Of a DNA stretch of 64,000 nucleotides, positions 54,792 through 61,562 are shown one piece after another (the stretch's first letter is position 1; each line of letters starts with the position of its first letter). The position numbers and the translations under genes were made by a program. Origin of the DNA: Geoalkalibacter subterraneus. Its GTDB lineage: Bacteria; Desulfobacterota; Desulfuromonadia; Desulfuromonadales; Geoalkalibacteraceae. The notes under the pieces are model-generated. The model saw nothing but the letters and a program-made list of their open reading frames with translations, was not told the DNA's origin and did not search any database. The DNA is taken from positions 310,001 to 374,000 of the forward strand of contig NZ_CP010311.1 of the NCBI RefSeq assembly GCF_000827125.1. Direction: 5' to 3'.

Positions 54792-55744
54792 CGCTGGTGG
54801 GTGCGCTCTTTGATCTGGTCCTGCTGCTGACCCTTTTATGGCTTGCCTGGCAGGTGCTGGCTTCGCCCGACCTGTTCAAAGCGGTGGTTCTGTTTATTTC
54901 ATTCGGTTTGCTGCTGGCGCTGGCCTGGGTGCGGCTCGATGCGCCCGATGTGGCCCTGGCCGAGGCGGCAATCGGTGCCGGAATCACCGGCGCCCTGTTC
55001 CTCGCTGCGTTAGGGCGTTTCGGGCATGATGAGCCCGGCGGCCGGCGGGGTCGGAAGAGCCTCGGGCGACATCTTGCGGCCCCGGTCCTGGTGGCGACCT
55101 TTCTGCTGATGCTTGGAACCATCATGCTGCGCTTTTTGCCCCGCCTGCCGAACGCCGGCGGTTTAAAGTCGGAGGTCATGGCCCATCTGCCCATGAGCGG
55201 GGTGACTCACCCGGTGACCGCGGTCCTGCTCGGTTTTCGAGCCTATGACACTCTGCTCGAACTCGGTGTTCTGCTGCTGGCGGTGGTGGCGATCCGGTCG
55301 ATTGACCTGGGCCCCCCGCCGGAAGATAACATCCCGGTCTCTCCCGCACAGAAGGGATTGAGCCGGATTCTGCTTCCGCTGATGGTATTGGTTTCAATCT
55401 ACCTGTTATGGCGTGGCGGGCATGCCCCGGGCGGTGCTTTCCAGGCGGGCGCTCTGTTGGGAGCGGGGCTGGTTCTGTATGTATTGAGCGGTGGCGCCCT
55501 GATCGCCGGGCCGGGCGGCCTCTACCTGCGCATCCTCATGGCCTGCGGGTTCGCTTTTTTTCTCACGGTGGCTGTCGCAGCCCTCCTGGTTGCGGGGATT
55601 CCATTTGTCTATCCGCCTGCAGGAGGCAAGAACCTGATCCTGCTGATCGAAGCGCTGGCCGGCGTTTCCATTGCGCTCACTCTGGCGCTGGCGGTGTTCG
55701 GCGGGCGCCTGGAAGAGGATGAGGGTGCGGGAGGCGGCTCATGA
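54788..55744 (+). CDS. fused MbhD/E-like and MrpB subunit
   Basis: A 318-residue polytopic protein. Residues 1-80 (LVLLLTLLWLAWQVLASPDLFKAV, LDAPDVALAEAAIGAGITGALF) match the DUF4040/MbhD part that normally forms the C-terminus of MrpA. A middle segment (VTHPVTAVLLGFRAYDTLLELGVLLLAVVAI) is MbhE-like. Residues about 185-310 (LMVLVSIYLLWRGGHAPGGAFQAGALLGAGLVLYVLSGG) are MrpB. So the C-terminal piece of MrpA is joined to MrpB instead of to MrpA. Starts GTG 54788 with GTGA overlap. Confidence 0.85.
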   Translation: MTLVGALFDLVLLLTLLWLAWQVLASPDLFKAVVLFISFGLLLALAWVRLDAPDVALAEAAIGAGITGALFLAALGRFGHDEPGGRRGRKSLGRHLAAPVLVATFLLMLGTIMLRFLPRLPNAGGLKSEVMAHLPMSGVTHPVTAVLLGFRAYDTLLELGVLLLAVVAIRSIDLGPPPEDNIPVSPAQKGLSRILLPLMVLVSIYLLWRGGHAPGGAFQAGALLGAGLVLYVLSGGALIAGPGGLYLRILMACGFAFFLTVAVAALLVAGIPFVYPPAGGKNLILLIEALAGVSIALTLALAVFGGRLEEDEGAGGGS

Positions 55745-56055
55745 ATACGGGACCCGGTTTCGTCATTGCCGGATTTCTGCTTTTTCTTCTGGGGGTTCAC
55801 GGGGTTTTCGTGCGTGAGCATCTGCTGCGCAAGATTCTTGCCGCCAATATCATGGGAAGCGGCGTTTTCATGGTCTTTCTCGCCCTGGGGCACGGCGGCA
55901 CGTCCTCTGCACCCGATCCCGTGCCGCAGGCGATGGTCCTGACCGGGATCGTGGTGGCAGTGGCGTTCTCCGCGGTGGCGGTGGTGCTGGCCGTTAGAAT
56001 CCAGCAGACTCATGGGCGGCCCTATCTCCCGCGCGGCGGGGAGGAAGAAAAGTGA
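55741..56055 (+). CDS. mrpC: Mrp antiporter subunit C (NuoK-like)
   Basis: A 104-residue NuoK/MrpC type protein with three helices (VIAGFLLFLLGVHGVFV, ILAANIMGSGVFMVFLAL, AMVLTGIVVAVAFSAVAVVLAVRI), the MGSGVF motif and the DPVPQAMVLTGIVV motif expected for the family. It starts ATGA over the previous stop and ends overlapped by the GTG of the next gene. Confidence 0.92.
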   Translation: MNTGPGFVIAGFLLFLLGVHGVFVREHLLRKILAANIMGSGVFMVFLALGHGGTSSAPDPVPQAMVLTGIVVAVAFSAVAVVLAVRIQQTHGRPYLPRGGEEEK

Positions 56056-57536
56056 GCGGCGTGCTGCATCACCCCTGGGCATTGTGGATGATTTTCCTGC
56101 CGCTGGCCGCTGCGGTTGCTGCGTTTCTGCTGCCGCGCCGCGCCGGCATGATCGGGATGGGCACGGCCCTGGCGATGCCGCTGCTGGCGGCGCTGGCTGC
56201 CTTCCATCTGTATGCGGTCGGCCCCCTGCAATTGACGGCCGGTGACTGGCCGCTGCCCCTGGGCATTGCATTGCGTCTCGACGGACTGGCGGCCATGATG
56301 CTGGTGACCTGTGCCGTGGTCGGCCTGGTGGTGAGCGTTTATGCTCAGGGGTATTTCCCTTCCCGGAGCCCCGGGCGGAACCGGACCGCGCATTTCTGGC
56401 CGCTGTGGCTTTTTTTGTGGGGCGCGGCGAGCGCCCTGTTCCTTTCTGCGGACCTGTTCAATCTCTATGTGACGCTGGAGATGGTGACGCTGGCCTCTGT
56501 CGCCCTGGCCGCACTGGAGGGGCGGCCAGCGGCACTGAGCGCTGCCATGCGTTACCTGCTGGTCGGCATGGCGGGGTCACTGTTTTATCTGCTCGGGGTG
56601 GCGCTGCTCTATGCGGCCTATGGGACGGTGGACCTGAGTCTGCTTGGCGAAGCCATGACCGCTAACGCTCAAAGCCGCGCCGCGATGGCCCTGATGGTGG
56701 GCGGCCTGTTGTTCAAGTCGGCGCTTTTCCCGATGCACTTCTGGCTGCCGCCGGCTCACTCCCAGGCGCCTGCCCCGGTGAGCGCGCTGCTATCGGCGCT
56801 GGTGGTCAAAACCTCCTATGTCATCATCCTGCGGTTATGGTTCGAGGTCTTTCCGGGAGTGGCATCACCTTTGGCGGGACATCTGCTCGGTGTCCTGGGG
56901 GCAACGGCGATTTTGTGGGGATCGCTGATGGCGCTGCGACAGGAGCGCTTGAAACTGCTGGTAGCCTATTCCACCGTAGCCCAGATCGGCTATCTCTTTC
57001 TGGTCTTCCCTCTGGCGAGCAGCGGCACGGCGGCCAGCGTCTGGGCCGGCGCCATCTTTTTCATACTGGCTCATGCCTGCGGCAAGGCCGCCATGTTCCT
57101 GGTGGCCGGGGCGATTCATCATACGGTGGGGCATGACCGAATCAACCACCTGGCCGGTGCCGGCGGTCCGCTGGGCGTGCTGGTGGTGATCTTTGCGCTG
57201 GCCTCGGTCACCATTATAGGACTGCCGCCCAGCGGCGGTTTTTTTGCCAAGTGGCTGCTGCTTGATGCGGCTATCGTGACCGGGCAGTGGGGATATGTCG
57301 TGGTCATGGCTTTTGGGACTCTGCTGGCGGCGGCCTATGTAGTGCGCGTTCTGGCCTGGGCTTTTCTTGATGTCGAGCGCACGCACCACGCAACCCTCCC
57401 CTGGGTGATGAAGTGGCCGCCGTTGGCGCTTTCGGTGGTTTCTCTGCTGCTGGGACTTGGTGCTTATGTGCCCGTGCTGCTCTCGTTGCTGCAGGCTCCC
57501 GTCGCCGGTGCCGTCCTCATAGGAGCGGGGCCATGA
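56052..57536 (+). CDS. mrpD: Mrp subunit D-like proton-conducting antiporter protein (first)
   Basis: A 494-residue member of the NuoL/M/N/MrpA/D family with about 14 helices. It has the proton-channel Glu in LYVTLEMVTLASVAL, the Lys/His helix ALFPMHFWLPPAHSQAPAPVSALLSALVVKTSYVI, LLVAYSTVAQIGYLF and a further KWLLLDAAI. GTG start with GTGA overlap to mrpC. This is the first of three such subunits in the operon. Confidence 0.9.
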   Translation: MSGVLHHPWALWMIFLPLAAAVAAFLLPRRAGMIGMGTALAMPLLAALAAFHLYAVGPLQLTAGDWPLPLGIALRLDGLAAMMLVTCAVVGLVVSVYAQGYFPSRSPGRNRTAHFWPLWLFLWGAASALFLSADLFNLYVTLEMVTLASVALAALEGRPAALSAAMRYLLVGMAGSLFYLLGVALLYAAYGTVDLSLLGEAMTANAQSRAAMALMVGGLLFKSALFPMHFWLPPAHSQAPAPVSALLSALVVKTSYVIILRLWFEVFPGVASPLAGHLLGVLGATAILWGSLMALRQERLKLLVAYSTVAQIGYLFLVFPLASSGTAASVWAGAIFFILAHACGKAAMFLVAGAIHHTVGHDRINHLAGAGGPLGVLVVIFALASVTIIGLPPSGGFFAKWLLLDAAIVTGQWGYVVVMAFGTLLAAAYVVRVLAWAFLDVERTHHATLPWVMKWPPLALSVVSLLLGLGAYVPVLLSLLQAPVAGAVLIGAGP

Positions 57537-59029
57537 ACGATTCACTGCTGTTGTTGGCCATTCTGTGCAGCTCTCTGGTGCCGGGACTGATCATTTTCGC
57601 CCTGCCGGAGCGAAGTCATCGCCTGCGCACCACCCTCAACATGGCGGGGGCGCTGCTGAAGCTGAGCCTGGTGGCGCTGCTGTTCATTCTGGTTTACCGG
57701 GGCCGCTTCCCCGAGCTGCGCATTGCTCTGCTGCCGGGAATGGAGCTGGCGCTGCATGCCGACTCGCTGTCGCTGCTTTTTCTCGGCCTGTCGGCCTTTC
57801 TGTGGTTTCTGACCACCGTGTATGCCATCGGCTACCTGGAAGGCTCTCCCCATCGAAGCCGCTTTTTCGGGTTCTTCAGCCTGTGTGTCAGCGCCACCAC
57901 CGGCATCGCCCTTGCCGGGGACCTGGTCACTTTTCTCATTTTTTACGAGATGCTGACCCTGTCTACCTTTCCGCTGGTGGTGCATCGCGGCACTCCCGAA
58001 GCCCTGAGCGCCGGACGCATTTACCTGGCCTATACCCTGAGCGGAGGCGTGGTGCTGCTGGTGGCCACGGTCTGGCTACGAACCCTTGTGGGCCCCCTGG
58101 ACTTCACCGTGTCTGGAATCCTGCCTGCTGCAGATCCTGCGCTCTATGGGGAGTTCAAAATCATCTTTTTTCTGCTGATCGCCGGGTTGGGCGTCAAGGC
58201 GGCGCTGGTCCCTTTCCATTCCTGGCTGCCCACCGCCATGGTCGCGCCCGCCCCGGTCAGCGCGCTGCTGCACGCGGTCGCGGTGGTCAAGGCGGGGGCT
58301 TTCGGCATCATGCGCGTGGTTTACGGCGTGTACGGCATCGAGTTTTGCGCCTCCCTCGAGGTGTTGGGACCGCTGGCATTCGTGGCGGCCTTTACCATCC
58401 TCTACGGTTCGCTCCGCGCCCTGGCGCAGGAGGACCTCAAGCGGCGGCTCGCCTTTTCCACGGTCAGCCAGGTTGCCTATATCACTCTCGGTCTGGCACT
58501 GCATGGCCCGCTGGCCACCATCGGCGGCCTGGTTCACCTGGTGCACCAGGGATTGATGAAGATCACCCTGTTTTTTGGAGCCGGAAATCTGGCTGAAACC
58601 CTCGGCATCCACAAGATCAGGGATATGGCGGGGGTGGGCCGTCGCATGCCCTGGACCATGGGCGCGTTTACCGTTTGCGCCCTGGGCATGATCGGCCTGC
58701 CGCCCACGGTGGGTTTTGTCACCAAATGGTACCTCTCGCTGGGGGCTCTGACCATCAATCAACCCTGGGTGGTGGTGTTGCTGATCACCAGCACTCTTCT
58801 CAATGCCGCTTATTTCCTGCCGATTCTGCGCACGGTCTGGTTCGATAAACCGCAGCGCCCGTGGCCGGAGAGCCCGCCTGATCACGGCGGGAAGGAAACG
58901 CGCTGGGCGCTTCTGCTGCCGCCCCTGGTGACGGCCGCGCTGGTGCTGCTGTTCGGCCTGCTGGCCGCTGCGCCTTTCAGCCCGCTGCAATGGGTCCGGT
59001 TGATTGCGGCACGGGAGTATGCGCCATGA
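57533..59029 (+). CDS. NuoM/MrpD-like proton-conducting antiporter protein (second)
   Basis: A 498-residue polytopic protein of the NuoM/N/MrpD family. ATG 57533 overlaps the previous stop. Landmarks: VTFLIFYEMLTLSTFPLVVH (channel Glu), GLGVKAALVPFHSWLPTAMVAPAPVSALLHAVAVVKAGAFG, LAFSTVSQVAYITLGLAL and TKWYLSLGAL. The PVSALLHAVAVVKAG signature is of the NuoM/L kind. It is probably the functional counterpart of the antiporter half of MrpA. Confidence 0.9.
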   Translation: MNDSLLLLAILCSSLVPGLIIFALPERSHRLRTTLNMAGALLKLSLVALLFILVYRGRFPELRIALLPGMELALHADSLSLLFLGLSAFLWFLTTVYAIGYLEGSPHRSRFFGFFSLCVSATTGIALAGDLVTFLIFYEMLTLSTFPLVVHRGTPEALSAGRIYLAYTLSGGVVLLVATVWLRTLVGPLDFTVSGILPAADPALYGEFKIIFFLLIAGLGVKAALVPFHSWLPTAMVAPAPVSALLHAVAVVKAGAFGIMRVVYGVYGIEFCASLEVLGPLAFVAAFTILYGSLRALAQEDLKRRLAFSTVSQVAYITLGLALHGPLATIGGLVHLVHQGLMKITLFFGAGNLAETLGIHKIRDMAGVGRRMPWTMGAFTVCALGMIGLPPTVGFVTKWYLSLGALTINQPWVVVLLITSTLLNAAYFLPILRTVWFDKPQRPWPESPPDHGGKETRWALLLPPLVTAALVLLFGLLAAAPFSPLQWVRLIAAREYAP

Positions 59030-60774
59030 CGACAGAGACTGCTTTGTATCAGGTACTGTTGGTGCTGACCCCTCTGGCTCCCCTTGTATTGTGTACTCTG
59101 CTCTGGTGGGAAGGAGCCAGGGACCGGCTGATTTCTCTTGTGCCCTGGGCAGCGCTGCCCGGCCTGTTGCTGGCCCTGCTGCCGGATGGGGGAAGCCGCA
59201 TCGGCCTGGATTGGCTGCTGCTTGGCGGACAGCTCGGCCTTGACGGGATGGGGCGCGTTTTTCTGCTGCTGACCGCCCTGCTGTGGATGTCCGCCGGCCT
59301 GCACCTGCGCCAGCTGCTCTCCGACGACTCCCATGCGCGGCGTTTCGCCATCTTCTTTCTGCTCGCCATGGGCGGCAACCTGGGGGTGGCGCTTTCCCTG
59401 GATATGCTGGGCTTTTATCTTTTTTTCGCCCTGATGAGTTTTTCCTCCTACGCCCTGGTGGTGCATGACGGGCGCGATTTCTCCCGCCGCGCCGGGCGGG
59501 TTTACCTGATTCTCGTGCTGGTGGGGGAGGTTCTGCTGTTCACCGCCCTGGTAATGCTGGCCCGTCACACCCCTTTTCTGCTGTTGAGCGAGGCCTCCAG
59601 TGCGCTCGCCGGCAGCGAGCAGCGAAACCTGATTCTGGCTATTCTGATTCCGGCTTTGGGGATCAAGATCGGCATGGTGCCGCTGCATTTCTGGCTGCCG
59701 CTGGCGCACCCGGCCGCCCCGGTGCCGGCCAGTGCGGTTCTGAGCGGCGCCATGATCAAGGCGGGCCTGCTGGGACTGGCGCGCCTGCTGCCGCTGGGGC
59801 AGGTGTCTTTGCCGGGATGGTCGGGAGGACTCATTATTGTCGGGCTGGTGATGGCCTATTACGGTGTCATTGTCGGCCTGCCGCAGCGTGAAGCCAAGAC
59901 GGTACTGGCCTATTCCAGCATCAGCCAGATGGGCTATGGCGTCATTGCCCTCGGGCTGGGCTTGGCGCAGCCCGCCGTCTGGCCGCAGCTGGCCCCGGTG
60001 CTGGCTTTTTATGCACTTCACCATGGCCTGGCCAAGGGGGCGCTTTTTCTCGGTGTCTCCATGGCGCCCGTTTCAGGCATGTCCGTCTGGCTGCGCAGGG
60101 TGGCGGTGGTGGGGCTGCTGTGGCCGGCGCTGACGCTGAGCGGGGCGCCCTTTACCAGCGGCGCCCAGGCCAAGGCCGCACTCAAGCCTTTTTTGAAGGA
60201 GATGCCTGCCTATGGGCCATTTTCCCTTTCGGCCCTTTTATCCTTTGCGGCTGTGGGCACTGCCCTGATCATGGTGCGTTTTCTGTTTCTGATGTATCGC
60301 AAACCCTCTGATCGTCCTTCGCCCGGTGCGGCCATGTGGGGCGGCTGGTTGCTGCTGCTGGCGGCGAGCATGGTCTGCGCCGTCGGCTGGTTTCCCGATC
60401 CCTGGCTGCACGCCGCGCTGCAGTCCGTTTCCATCGCGCCGGTCTCCGCCCTGTGGCCGCTGCTGCTTGCCGTGCTCGTTGCTGTTGCAGCCATGCGCCG
60501 GCTGCCGCCGTCTGTGAAAGAGGTTTTTTCTCCACCGCCAGGGGATGTGGGCGCTCTTGTCGAAAAGTTTATTTTGCGGGCGTATGACTCCTGTCGCAAG
60601 CTCTGCGGTCGGATTGGCGCTGGAAAATGCTGGGAATCGCTCCGCCTGCCGCGCGGCAGGTGGTGGTACCGGCTGGCGGTATACGAGGTGCTGCACGAGA
60701 CCGAACTGTCTCTGCGCCGATTTTCCATGGCGGGCGCAGTCTTTTTGTTTATACTTCTCCTCTTTCTTCTTTGA
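59026..60774 (+). CDS. NuoL/M/N-like proton-conducting antiporter protein (third)
   Basis: A 582-residue polytopic protein of the same superfamily. ATG 59026 overlaps the stop of the second subunit. Landmarks: LGFYLFFALMSFSSYALVVHDG (the channel Glu position appears to be Phe/Ala-rich, a possible loss), GIKIGMVPLHFWLPLAHPAAPVPASAVLSGAMIKAGLLG, VLAYSSISQMGYGVIAL. After the usual core it has a long C-terminal part (about 490-582) with soluble segment and a final helix (AGAVFLFILLLFLL). Last Mrp gene in the operon. Confidence 0.85.
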   Translation: MTTETALYQVLLVLTPLAPLVLCTLLWWEGARDRLISLVPWAALPGLLLALLPDGGSRIGLDWLLLGGQLGLDGMGRVFLLLTALLWMSAGLHLRQLLSDDSHARRFAIFFLLAMGGNLGVALSLDMLGFYLFFALMSFSSYALVVHDGRDFSRRAGRVYLILVLVGEVLLFTALVMLARHTPFLLLSEASSALAGSEQRNLILAILIPALGIKIGMVPLHFWLPLAHPAAPVPASAVLSGAMIKAGLLGLARLLPLGQVSLPGWSGGLIIVGLVMAYYGVIVGLPQREAKTVLAYSSISQMGYGVIALGLGLAQPAVWPQLAPVLAFYALHHGLAKGALFLGVSMAPVSGMSVWLRRVAVVGLLWPALTLSGAPFTSGAQAKAALKPFLKEMPAYGPFSLSALLSFAAVGTALIMVRFLFLMYRKPSDRPSPGAAMWGGWLLLLAASMVCAVGWFPDPWLHAALQSVSIAPVSALWPLLLAVLVAVAAMRRLPPSVKEVFSPPPGDVGALVEKFILRAYDSCRKLCGRIGAGKCWESLRLPRGRWWYRLAVYEVLHETELSLRRFSMAGAVFLFILLLFLL

Positions 60775-60795
60775 ATGGGAGAGGCTTTACTGCAA

Positions 60796-61398
60796 ATGAA
60801 TCACCGCAAAACGTTCCGCTTTATCTTCGTGCTCCTGGTGGGATTGGGTCTCGGTCTTTTTTCTTCGAACACTGCCTTAGCATCGCAGCCGAACACTCCA
60901 TGGAGTCTGATCGGATTCACTTCCATCTACACTCCCGATCGATTGAAAGACATATTCACCAATCGCCATTCCTACCAGGACTCCTACCTGGTGGCGCTGG
61001 CCCTGAATCACCGGTTTGCGCGTCCAAACAGATCGCTCGGCTGGGAGTGGGAGGTGCAGGGTGTTCGCCATTTCGGCCGCCAGAACCACTTTGAAACCAA
61101 CGCGCTGATTCTGGCCCGCTGGTACCGCTTCCCCTGGAATGATTGGGTCGCAACCACCTTCGCGGTGGGAGAAGGGCTCTCCTACGCATTCCGCAAGCCG
61201 CGTCTCGAGCGAAAAGATCACGATGACCCTTCGCAGCTTCTCAACTATCTGCTGTTTGAGCTGACCCTGAGCCCCGAGGAGCAGAGCCGTTGGTATTTCA
61301 GTACCCGCATCCACCACCGTTCCGGGGTGTTTGGTCTGTTCAACGGTGTGCGCGGCGGCTCCAATTTTATCGGGATGGGGGTCGGCTACCGCTTTTGA
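60796..61398 (+). CDS. outer-membrane beta-barrel, lipid A deacylase/PagL-like
   Basis: A 200-residue exported protein with a signal peptide (MNHRKTFRFIFVLLVGLGLG, then SNTALA cleavage). The mature part alternates as a beta barrel and ends in GMGVGYRF with C-terminal Phe, typical of outer-membrane insertion. The late HHRSGVFGLFNGVRGG segment carries a His-x-Ser pattern like the active site of PagL/acyloxyacyl hydrolase proteins. That would mean removal of an acyl chain from lipid A; this is a moderate inference. ATG 60796 follows GGGAGAGG; ATG 60775 directly after the Mrp stop is less likely. Confidence 0.65.
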   Translation: MNHRKTFRFIFVLLVGLGLGLFSSNTALASQPNTPWSLIGFTSIYTPDRLKDIFTNRHSYQDSYLVALALNHRFARPNRSLGWEWEVQGVRHFGRQNHFETNALILARWYRFPWNDWVATTFAVGEGLSYAFRKPRLERKDHDDPSQLLNYLLFELTLSPEEQSRWYFSTRIHHRSGVFGLFNGVRGGSNFIGMGVGYRF

Positions 61399-61562
61399 TT
61401 CAAGATCAATCCGATTCAAGTTGAAGCCTTCTTTTCTTTGTTTATACTTTCATGGGAGAGTTGCCTCATGGAGAATGCGGTTTTGCTTATGAAAGTAACT
61501 TGCAGGCTCGGTCTTTCCTTGCAGAGGAGAAGCCGGGCCGTTTTGATTGGAAGGAGGATGCA

